Shown here piece by piece: positions 53,868 through 61,324 of a DNA stretch of 64,000 nucleotides. A program made the position numbers and the translations under genes. Source of the DNA: Trinickia dinghuensis (GTDB taxonomy: Bacteria > Pseudomonadota > Gammaproteobacteria > Burkholderiales > Burkholderiaceae); NCBI RefSeq assembly GCF_003367175.1, contig NZ_QRGA01000001.1, positions 1 to 64,000 of the forward strand, given 5' to 3'. The stretch's first letter is position 1. Every line of letters starts with the position of its first letter. The notes beneath the pieces were generated by a model that did not search any database, was not told the DNA's origin, and worked only from the letters and a program-made list of their open reading frames with translations.

Positions 53868-53905
53868 CCGAGCGCCCGGCTTGGTTCCAGAGGCCGGGCG
53901 CTCGG
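53868..53905 (-). terminator. 13-bp perfect hairpin downstream of the Ldh-family gene
   Basis: CCGAGCGCCCGGC (53868-53880) and GCCGGGCGCTCGG (53893-53905) form a perfect stem with a 12-nt loop, five bases beyond the leftward stop at 53910. No T run follows. With the fdhA hairpin it separates two convergent genes. Confidence 0.5.
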
Positions 53906-53909
53906 TCCA

Positions 53910-54881
53910 TCACGCAAGCGGCTTGAATTCGCGGACCCTAGCGAGCACTTCGTCGGGAATATCGAGCTCGGTGATATTCAAATGGCTGCCGGGGATTCTT
54001 ACGCCCTGCCCCGCAAGCCGGTCGATTTGCGCCGCCAGCCTTTCGACGAAGTTCGGCACGAGCAAATCCGGCTTGATCGCAACGACGAACAAGCCGACCG
54101 CCGGACACTCGCTTCCGGAAGCGAACGACGGCGCATCCATCGACCAATTCCCGCCCGTCATGCCGGCCGCCATGATCTCGATCATGAGCGCGAGGTTGGC
54201 GCCGCGCGCGCCGCCAAACGCCAACAAGAGCCCTTCGACGGCTTTGCGCGAATCGGTCGTCGGCTCGCCGTGCGCATCGACCGCCCAGCCTTCAGGAATC
54301 GCTTCACCGCTTTCGGCTGCCTTCCGAACGTTGACGAAGGCGGTCGCGCTGGTCGCCTGATCGATCACGAACGGCTTGCTGCCGCCACGCGGGGCCGCGA
54401 ATGCCATCGGGTTCGTCCCGTACAGCGGCTTACGGCTATCGAGCGTCGTCATCTGAGCCGTCGCGTTCGTGACGGCAAGGGCGACCAGACCCTTCTCGGC
54501 AAGACGCCGCGGGTAGTAGCCGAGTTCGCCGACCGTATAGTTGTTGACCTGTGCAAAGACGGTCACGCCGAAGGCGTTCGCGCGCTCGACGATCTGATCG
54601 AACGCACGATCGAAGCCGAGCTGGGCGACACCGCCGTGCGCGTCGACTTGCGTCAAGGCCGGCGCCGGAGAGGTGATGGTCGGTTCAGCCGACTTCGAGA
54701 TTCGGCCTTGGACGAATCCATCCAAATAGTCCGGAAGATGGGCAAAGCCGACTGCCCGGCTACCGGCCCATTCGGCGGAAACGGTAGCGGTGGCCAGCGA
54801 ACTGGCGATGGCGTCGTTGGCGCCGGTGGCGAGTATCGCCTGCCGGGCGATTGAAAGAGCTTCTTGCGTTTCGAGTCGCAT
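53910..54881 (-). CDS. Ldh/malate dehydrogenase-family protein with altered active site
   Basis: A 323-residue protein of the Ldh2/AllD/DpkA fold, recognisable from the LPDYLDGF, GYYPRRLAEKGLVALAVTNA and GTNPMAFAAPR segments (NAD binding). The residues usually used for catalysis are changed: the family's S-H-G-V-x-R-L-P motif reads AVGFAHLP (43-50, so His44 is Val and Arg48 is His), and the catalytic His of the S-H-F-G motif corresponds to Thr116 in NNYTVGELGYY. It may reduce a cyclic imine or act on another substrate by a different mechanism, or be non-catalytic. ATG 54881 follows an AAGGA site; it is 21 bp after the LysR gene and probably cotranscribed. Confidence 0.75.
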   Translation of the reverse strand: MRLETQEALSIARQAILATGANDAIASSLATATVSAEWAGSRAVGFAHLPDYLDGFVQGRISKSAEPTITSPAPALTQVDAHGGVAQLGFDRAFDQIVERANAFGVTVFAQVNNYTVGELGYYPRRLAEKGLVALAVTNATAQMTTLDSRKPLYGTNPMAFAAPRGGSKPFVIDQATSATAFVNVRKAAESGEAIPEGWAVDAHGEPTTDSRKAVEGLLLAFGGARGANLALMIEIMAAGMTGGNWSMDAPSFASGSECPAVGLFVVAIKPDLLVPNFVERLAAQIDRLAGQGVRIPGSHLNITELDIPDEVLARVREFKPLA

Positions 54882-54902
54882 CACTATCCTTGAAACTTAG
54901 CT

Positions 54903-55823
54903 TTAACTGATAGGGGATTCTTCGCGCAGCCACTCGATCAATCGCGTGACTGCAGGGCTAATCGTTCGGCCATGAGGGACGATGACGTAATAGGCCTCGG
55001 GCGGCCTGCACGATGCGCTCGTCAGACGCACGAGTTCGCCTTTCGCCAGCAGGTCGTGTACTAGGCGGCTCCAGCCGAGCGCAACGCCTTGGCCGTACCT
55101 CGCTGCCTGGACCGCATCCGTATACAAGCTGCTGCGAAGCACGTAGTTCAATTTTCCCGGGCGGTGGCCGGCTGACCGAAACCACGCTTCCCAGCCCATC
55201 CATCCCTCGTAGGTCGAATCCGATTCGATGAGCGGCAAGGCAGCAAGCGTCTCGAGCGAGTCCGATGCTTCGTTCTCTTCGAGAAAACGCGGGGAGCACA
55301 CCGGGAATACCTCTTCATCGAACAGCAGCGTGGACGTACCGTCGCCCCAGTTGCCGTCGCCATAACGCACCGCAACATCGACCTCGACATGCCGAAGGTC
55401 CGCCGTGAACATCTGCGTGGTCAAGCGCAACTGCAAGGGCGGGTCGAGGTGCTTGAGGTTCGGCAGCCTCGGCAGCAATCGCAGTTGCGCGAACGGCGCC
55501 GTGGATGCGAGCACCAGTTCTTGCTGCTCCGCACCGATCGACAGACGATCGAAAACACCGGCGATCTTCTGCATCGATTCGGCCACGACCACATAGAGCG
55601 CCTCGCCCTCGCTGGTCAGCGCAATCGAACGATGCAGACGGTGGAACAGGCGCACGCCCAGTGCCTCCTCCAGAAACCGCACCTGCCGGCTGACGGCGGC
55701 CTGAGTCACACCCAATTCGGTTGCTGCCCGGGTAAAACTGCCCAGGCGGGCCACCGCCTCGAACTCGACCAGTGCGGTCAAGGACGGCACGATTCGCCGG
55801 TATCCCTTAGTTGCTTTTGTCAT
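54903..55823 (-). CDS. LysR-family regulator, GcvA-like (paralogue 2)
   Basis: A 306-residue LysR protein, paralogue of the one at 39479: same length, near-identical winged helix (GYRRIVPSLTALVEFEAVAR; GVTQAAVSRQVRFLEE) and similar effector domain through YYVIVPHGRTISPAV. It is divergent from the second Rieske gene with promoter copy C between them, the classic LysR arrangement. It likely activates the Rieske gene and possibly all four modules. The Ldh-family gene follows in the same transcript. Confidence 0.88.
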   Translation of the reverse strand: MTKATKGYRRIVPSLTALVEFEAVARLGSFTRAATELGVTQAAVSRQVRFLEEALGVRLFHRLHRSIALTSEGEALYVVVAESMQKIAGVFDRLSIGAEQQELVLASTAPFAQLRLLPRLPNLKHLDPPLQLRLTTQMFTADLRHVEVDVAVRYGDGNWGDGTSTLLFDEEVFPVCSPRFLEENEASDSLETLAALPLIESDSTYEGWMGWEAWFRSAGHRPGKLNYVLRSSLYTDAVQAARYGQGVALGWSRLVHDLLAKGELVRLTSASCRPPEAYYVIVPHGRTISPAVTRLIEWLREESPIS

Positions 55824-55978
55824 TTCGACCCGCTGTTTGTCTCATGGCTCCGGAGCCGCAAATCGTCAGTTCAAAAGGCGCTTCAGTCAAGACGCGGCAG
55901 CATCGCGTCCCAAACGCCAGGGGGCTGCCGTTCTTCCGCGAGGCACATCGAAGGCTACCGAAAATCCCTCCGGCGCTG

Positions 55979-56045
55979 CATAACATAAAGTAATGCGATG
56001 GGAAAAATAAAGCGCGTTGACGCTATCCATCGCCGATCCAATACT
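55979..56045 (+). promoter_or_regulatory. LysR-type promoter module, copy C
   Basis: Dyad CATAACATAAAGTAAT at 55979-55994, GGAAAAATAAAGCGCG, -35 TTGACG at 56017-56022, 17-bp spacer, -10 AATACT at 56040-56045. The dyad centre lies about 65 bp upstream of the expected transcript start, the usual LysR recognition position. It sits between the divergent LysR gene (55823) and the Rieske gene (56102). Confidence 0.82.
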
Positions 56046-56101
56046 CCGCGCATAGCCCGATTCAATGCATTGGGAAAAAATCTACCTATCGGAGGCCCCC
56101 C

Positions 56102-57361
56102 ATGACCGTCATTCCCATCAAGACCCACCGTGAACTGCTCGACAGCCGGGAGCCCGGATGCGGGATGTCAGGCGAGCTTTTTGGACGGCAGGACGTGTTC
56201 GAAACCGACGTGAACGTCTTCTTTCAGAAGCGGTGGATTCTCGTGGCCGTGACCGCCGACGTTCCCGAGCCGGGCGACGTCTTTGCAGTCGATATCGGCA
56301 AGGCGTCGGTCCTGATCGTGCGCGACGACGACGAAAACATCCGCGCCTTCCGGAACATCTGCCGGCATCGCGGCTCGCGGCTCGTCAAGAACGCCGGGAA
56401 GGTCACCGTCGGCATGCTCGTTTGCCCGTATCACCAGTGGACGTACGACCTCGACGGCAGCCTGCGTCACGCGACGCACATGGGCAAGGAATTCGACAAG
56501 GATTGCAAGAGCCTGATTCCGGTGCATATCAAGGTTGTCGGCGCGCACGTCTTCGTTTGCCTGGCCGATGAAGCGCCGGAAGACATTGCGAAGCTCGAGA
56601 CGGTCATGACACCGCGCTTCGCGCCGTACGACATGCAGCACACGAAGATCGCGTACGAAATGGACATCGTCGAGAACGGGAACTGGAAGCTCGTCATGGA
56701 GAACAACCGCGAGTGCTACCACTGCGGCGGTACGCATCCGGAACTGACTCAGTCGTTTCTCGCGCACGATTTCGGCTACTGCCCCGATGGCCAAAGCGAA
56801 GAATCGCTGGCCGACTACGAGCAGTATCTCGCGCACAACGCCGCTCGCAAGGACGAATGGGAGAAGGACGGCTATGTTTGCGAATTGTTCGAATCGCTCG
56901 ACGAAAGCGTCGAAACGAATTTCCGTTCGCAGCGGCTCGTGATTGCCAATGCCGGCGAATCGCAAACGATGGACACCAAGGTCGCGAGCACGAAGCTGCT
57001 GGGCAACTTGCAACGCCGCGATCTCGGCGACGTGCATATGTGGGGGCATCACTCGTGGACGCACGTCATGAGCGACCATGCCGTGATCGCCTATGCGATC
57101 CCGCTTGCTCCGGACAAGACGCGCGTGCGTACGGTGTGGCTCGTGAATGAAGATGCGGTGGAAGGGGTTGACTACGACCTGACGAAGCTGACCGAAGTGT
57201 GGGTCGCCACGACGACGCAGGACGCGGATCTCGTCGGTAACACGCACAACGGGACGCAGGATCCGGGCTACGTTCCCGGCCCGTATTCGAAATACACCGA
57301 AGGCGCGCTCGAGCAGTTCGCCCGCTGGTATGACGCACGCCTGAAGGCGAACGGAGTTTAA
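56102..57361 (+). CDS. Rieske oxygenase, glycine-betaine/proline-betaine demethylase type (copy 2)
   Basis: A 419-residue oxygenase alpha subunit closely related to the copy at 36696. Rieske ligands are Cys87/His89 and Cys108/His111; mononuclear iron ligands are in NNRECYHCGGTHPEL (His207, His212). A GGAGG ribosome site precedes the ATG. Differences from copy 1 cluster in the segment after the iron site (about 215-260), which shapes the substrate pocket in this family, so the two copies may prefer different betaines. Monocistronic, between promoter copy C and the terminator at 57437. Confidence 0.88.
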   Translation: MTVIPIKTHRELLDSREPGCGMSGELFGRQDVFETDVNVFFQKRWILVAVTADVPEPGDVFAVDIGKASVLIVRDDDENIRAFRNICRHRGSRLVKNAGKVTVGMLVCPYHQWTYDLDGSLRHATHMGKEFDKDCKSLIPVHIKVVGAHVFVCLADEAPEDIAKLETVMTPRFAPYDMQHTKIAYEMDIVENGNWKLVMENNRECYHCGGTHPELTQSFLAHDFGYCPDGQSEESLADYEQYLAHNAARKDEWEKDGYVCELFESLDESVETNFRSQRLVIANAGESQTMDTKVASTKLLGNLQRRDLGDVHMWGHHSWTHVMSDHAVIAYAIPLAPDKTRVRTVWLVNEDAVEGVDYDLTKLTEVWVATTTQDADLVGNTHNGTQDPGYVPGPYSKYTEGALEQFARWYDARLKANGV

Positions 57362-57436
57362 GCCGCGCGGTTCGACGCTTGGCGATGCGCCCGCGGGATG
57401 ACAACCGGGGGCGCAATCGTTCGGAGCTTACTGCTC

Positions 57437-57476
57437 AATGGCCGGTCCATGCCTCGCGCAAAGACCGGCCATTTCC
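57437..57476 (+). terminator. Terminator after the second Rieske oxygenase gene
   Basis: AATGGCCGGTC (57437-57447) pairs perfectly with GACCGGCCATT (57463-57473), followed by a short TTCC tract. It lies 76 bp past the stop at 57361 and before a convergent gene. Confidence 0.65.
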
Positions 57477-57537
57477 AATTGCGATCCGATCGAACCGATT
57501 GAATCATGAAGGTTCGCCTAGGCGTGTTTCGCAGTGC

Positions 57538-58710
57538 TTAGGGCCGCTTCGCAGTAACCAGCCGAGCGCAGCACGGAACGAGAAAGAGCAGCGCGGCCAA
57601 CACCCAGAACGCACCCGGCAGTCCCACCTTGTTGGCAACGAAACCCACGCCAGCCGGGCCGGCGAGATTTCCGGCATAACCGGTCGTCGTGATCGCCGCG
57701 ACCGCCAGCGTAGACGGCATCGCACGTTGCGAGCCCGCCTTGCGGAACAGTACCGGCACGACGTTGGATGCGCCGAAGCCGATCAGCAGGAAGCCGAGCA
57801 TCGCAAGCGCCGCGATCGGTGCGGTCAGCAGTACGACGAACCCCGCCGTTGCGAGCAGGCCTCCCCAGAACACGACGGATCGATCTCCGACGCGTGCGGT
57901 TATCGCATCGCCGCCCAGTCGCCCCACGGTCATCGCGATGGAAAACAGCATATAGCCAAGCCCGCCTTGCGCGGCCGCGACGAGCCCCTTGCGCGTGATG
58001 AGCAGCGCGCTCCAGTCGAGCAACGCCCCTTCGACGAGAAACGTGATCGCGGTGAGAGCGGCGAGTACCAATACGATGCCGCGCGGCGTGACGAACAGCG
58101 GGCTGTCGTCATCCTGGGCCGTAGCCATCAGACGCGGCCTTGCGAGCGCGATCGCACCGAGCATCAATACGGCACACAGCAAGGTGCTGGCGTGTATTCC
58201 AGTTTGCACCGACAACAGAAACGTCATCAAGGCAGAACCGGCAAATCCGCCGACACTGAACAGCGCGTGAAAGCCCGACATCAACGGCCTCTGTTCCACC
58301 CGCTCGACTTCCACGCCGTGGATATTCATCGCCACGTCGAGCGAACCGAGCGAAGCGCCGAACGCCAGCAAAGCGATGCCGAGCGAGACCGGCGTACTGA
58401 CGATGGCCAATAGCGGCAGGATCACGGCCAACCCGATTCCGCCGGCAACGATGACGGGCTTGCTGCCATAGCGCGCGCTGACCGCACCCGTGATCACCAT
58501 GGCGATCACCGATCCGAGTCCGATGCACAGCAGCAGCATGCCTAGCACGGCATCGTCGACGCCGAGCCGCTGCTTCGCAAACGGCACGAGCGGCGCCCAG
58601 CACGCAACGCCGAAGCCGGCGACAAGAAAGGCAAGGCGCGTGGCAAGCCGCGCGGCAGGCTGGTCGGAAGCCATTGCATCGGCTTGTGCGGAAATGGGCT
58701 GCATGTTCAT
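57538..58710 (-). CDS. MFS transporter, YbjJ-like
   Basis: A 390-residue transporter with 12 predicted helices. Signatures of the YbjJ/fucose-permease-like group include FGVACWAPLVPFAKQRLG near the N-terminus and DVAMNIHGVEVER with GFHALFSVGGFAG at mid-first half. Its start overlaps the DeoR stop by 4 bp, so the two are cotranscribed and coupled. The substrate is unknown; DeoR partners usually point to sugars or their phosphates. Confidence 0.82.
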   Translation of the reverse strand: MNMQPISAQADAMASDQPAARLATRLAFLVAGFGVACWAPLVPFAKQRLGVDDAVLGMLLLCIGLGSVIAMVITGAVSARYGSKPVIVAGGIGLAVILPLLAIVSTPVSLGIALLAFGASLGSLDVAMNIHGVEVERVEQRPLMSGFHALFSVGGFAGSALMTFLLSVQTGIHASTLLCAVLMLGAIALARPRLMATAQDDDSPLFVTPRGIVLVLAALTAITFLVEGALLDWSALLITRKGLVAAAQGGLGYMLFSIAMTVGRLGGDAITARVGDRSVVFWGGLLATAGFVVLLTAPIAALAMLGFLLIGFGASNVVPVLFRKAGSQRAMPSTLAVAAITTTGYAGNLAGPAGVGFVANKVGLPGAFWVLAALLFLVPCCARLVTAKRP

Positions 58711-59489
58711 AGGCTGATCGAGGGTTCGGCCTTCAAGATCGACGGGCCCGCTTTCGATAGGGCTGCGTGCTCCGCGCGCGGTAAGTCATGCTCGACGATC
58801 ACGCATTCGATGGACTTGATCGCCGCGACGCGATGCGGTGCGCGCGCGGTGAATTTGTCGTTGGTGGCCAACACCACGCTGTGCTCGCTGGCGGCGAGGA
58901 GCGCGCGTTTGAACGTGGCGTCGGCGAGACCGAATGCGCTGATGCCGCTCTTCGGCGAGATGGCGCACGCGCCTATGAAGCATCGATCGATATTCAACTG
59001 CTCGACACCCTGCAAGGCGGTGGCATCGACGCAGCCGCCCACCGCGGGATCGACAGCGCCTCCGATCATGATCAGTTGCAGATCCGTTCGGCGAAGTACG
59101 GCGGCGGCGATGTCGATGGCGTTGGTTGCCACCGTAAGGTCGTTTTCCTCCGGCAACAGATCGACCAGCGCGAGATTGGTGCTGCCGCTATCGAGGAACA
59201 GCAGTTCGCCTCGCTGGATCAGGGGAATGGCTGCGCGAGCCAACGCCGCCTTTTGCTCGCGACCTTCGTCCATTCGAGCCGCCATCGGCGCGGAAGCAGG
59301 CGTGATCGGCAATGCGCCGCCGTAGACCCTGCGGCAGCGGCCTTCGGCCGCCAACGCGCGCAGGTCGCGGCGGATGGCATCTTCGGAAACATTGAATTCA
59401 ACCGCGAGCGTGGCCGCTACGACCGGCTGGCCTTGTGCCAGCCGATAGGCGATTTCGTCGCGTCGGGCGAGGGGAAGATCATCGTTCAT
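58707..59489 (-). CDS. DeoR-family regulator
   Basis: A 260-residue DeoR protein: N-terminal winged helix (RRDEIAYRLAQGQ, then VSEDAIRRDLRALAAEGR and RRVYGGAL) and a C-terminal sugar-phosphate sensor domain with FLDSGSTNLALV and GACAISPKSGISAF. It is the first gene of a pair with the MFS transporter. Tandem and inverted TGCA-containing repeats immediately upstream (59503-59542) are probable self-binding sites. Confidence 0.88.
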   Translation of the reverse strand: MNDDLPLARRDEIAYRLAQGQPVVAATLAVEFNVSEDAIRRDLRALAAEGRCRRVYGGALPITPASAPMAARMDEGREQKAALARAAIPLIQRGELLFLDSGSTNLALVDLLPEENDLTVATNAIDIAAAVLRRTDLQLIMIGGAVDPAVGGCVDATALQGVEQLNIDRCFIGACAISPKSGISAFGLADATFKRALLAASEHSVVLATNDKFTARAPHRVAAIKSIECVIVEHDLPRAEHAALSKAGPSILKAEPSISL

Positions 59490-59502
59490 ACACGCATGTT
59501 AT

Positions 59503-59542
59503 CGTGCACAAACAAGAATGTAAACGTGCATAAACGTGCACA
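59503..59542. promoter_or_regulatory. DeoR operator-like repeats
   Basis: Two exact tandem copies of TAAACGTGCA (59521-59540), one helical turn each, are preceded by an inverted related unit CGTGCACAAACA (59503-59514). They lie 14-53 bp upstream of the DeoR start codon. Confidence 0.55.
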
Positions 59543-59679
59543 TTGCATTGGAATAGGTGACGGATCCCTACCACCAGGTTTTCCCTACATCGCCTGCATT
59601 TCGATTGCGCGCCAATATAGTTATATTTAATAATCATTTTGCGACATATCCTTTCCCACGCTAATCAAACGCTCCGACC

Positions 59680-60630
59680 ATGCAACTCGACCAAGCCCTT
59701 GAAGCTATCCTCACTCAAGCTCGCGAAGCAGGCGTCCCGGATTTCGCCGATCTTCCCCCGCCCGCGGCCCGGGGGGTGTACCGGCAGATCTTGGCGGCCA
59801 ACGACGTTCGGCCGGCGGCCGTGGCGGTCTCCGACGAAATTGCCGCCGGAACGAGCGGCTCGGTGCCCGTGCGCATCTATCGTCCGCGGCAGGGCGCATC
59901 GGCAGGAGTCATCGTTTATTACCATGGCGGTGGGTACGTACTGGGCGACCTGGACGGCTACGACAGCGTATGCCGTCAACTTTGCGCCGACAGCCAGGCG
60001 ACGATTGTGTCGGTCGACTATCGTCTGGCGCCCGAGCACCCGTTTCCTGCAGCCGTCGACGATGCCTGGACGGCGCTCGAGTGGGCAGCGGCTCACGCAG
60101 GAATGCTGGCCGGAGAACGTGCGCCGATTGCAGTGGCGGGCGATAGCGCAGGCGCCGTGCTCGCGACGGTCGTCTGCCTGCTTGCGCGCGACCGGCATGG
60201 GCCGGCGATTGTCTATCAGGGGCTCGTCTATCCGGCCGCGGGCGCCGGGCACTTTGGAGAGTCCGACTCGCGTCGACGATATGCGGATGGTCCGACACTG
60301 ACGATGCGCACGGTCGATTTCTTCAATCGTTGCTACTTCGGCTCGACACAGCCACCGGCAAGCGAGTTGGCTGCGCCTCTGCTGGCCGATGATTGCTCTC
60401 GCCTGCCGCCAGCGCTATTACAGGTCGCGACCCACGATCCACTGCGCGATGAGGCGCTGGCCTACGGCGCGCGATTGCGCCAAGCAGGAAACGACGTCAT
60501 GGTCGTCGAATACCATGGCCTTGCTCACGGGTTCATCAGCATGGGAGGTACCGTTCCCGCGGCCCGTCTTGCCCAGCTGCAATTGGCCCAAGCGCTGCAT
60601 ACCGCGCTCAGGCACCATCAGGCAGGTTGA
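59680..60630 (+). CDS. Alpha/beta hydrolase, hormone-sensitive-lipase family esterase
   Basis: A 316-residue hydrolase with the HSL-family oxyanion motif HGGGYVLGD (near 87), nucleophile Ser in GDSAGAV (near 160), acid Asp in THDPLRDE (near 255) and catalytic His in GLAHGF (near 285). Such enzymes cleave short-chain esters. It is a single gene, 190 bp downstream of and divergent from the DeoR gene. The start context is weak, but the ATG fits the family length. Confidence 0.87.
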   Translation: MQLDQALEAILTQAREAGVPDFADLPPPAARGVYRQILAANDVRPAAVAVSDEIAAGTSGSVPVRIYRPRQGASAGVIVYYHGGGYVLGDLDGYDSVCRQLCADSQATIVSVDYRLAPEHPFPAAVDDAWTALEWAAAHAGMLAGERAPIAVAGDSAGAVLATVVCLLARDRHGPAIVYQGLVYPAAGAGHFGESDSRRRYADGPTLTMRTVDFFNRCYFGSTQPPASELAAPLLADDCSRLPPALLQVATHDPLRDEALAYGARLRQAGNDVMVVEYHGLAHGFISMGGTVPAARLAQLQLAQALHTALRHHQAG

Positions 60631-60737
60631 TCGGCCGCGTGCCGTGCATGAGTTGAAACCCCGCGCACAGCACGTGCCGCCGCGCATGACTTACCGGCCG
60701 GCGTGCTGAACGCGCGGTGGACTAAACGCGGCGAAAT

Positions 60738-61259
60738 TCAATCGCTGAGGTTATGCACGAAGCTTGTCAATGTATGACGAAGCTGCGCGGCGTCGGCCGC
60801 CGTCAAGTCTCCCGCCATCGCCCGCTCCACGGGTCGCAGCGCTCGTTCGCACTCTCTGAGGGCCGCGGCGCCTTCATCCGTCAAACGCAGCAAAATGATG
60901 CGGCCGTGGCTAGGCGCCGCCTCGCGCGCAACATAGCCGCGGCTCACCATGGCGCTCATCACTTCATTGGCCGATTGCGGCGTAATGAACGAGCGTTCGG
61001 CGAGTTGCGCGTTCGACAACGCACCGCGCGCTTCCAGCACGGAAAGCGCCGTGTATTGAGCCAGCGTGATCTCGAGCGGTGCAAGCGCACCGCTCATACG
61101 ACGCCGCAAGAGCCGGTCCAAATGAGCGACCAAGTAGATGAGACGCCGCTGCGAGCGGGCGTCTGTCGGTTCGCTGTCCGAACGCGCGGCGGACTTTTGA
61201 CTTGATGGTTTGGCGGGAGGCGCACTCATGTCGGTGTGGGAAGGCTGATCGCGGGCCAT
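60738..61259 (-). CDS. MarR-family regulator
   Basis: A 173-residue MarR protein with a winged helix (about 75-140; LSNAQLAERSFITPQSANEVMSAMVSRGYV, then the wing HGRIILLRLTDEG). The first 35 residues are polar and low-complexity. It follows the acyl-CoA dehydrogenase by 65 bp on the same strand; a perfect palindrome lies upstream of that pair. Probable autoregulated repressor of the dehydrogenase. Confidence 0.86.
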   Translation of the reverse strand: MARDQPSHTDMSAPPAKPSSQKSAARSDSEPTDARSQRRLIYLVAHLDRLLRRRMSGALAPLEITLAQYTALSVLEARGALSNAQLAERSFITPQSANEVMSAMVSRGYVAREAAPSHGRIILLRLTDEGAAALRECERALRPVERAMAGDLTAADAAQLRHTLTSFVHNLSD

Positions 61260-61324
61260 CTTACCCTACCGTCCGAATGCCCACGACACATTGGGCGACA
61301 GCCGCGCCTTCCCGCACGCGCCGT

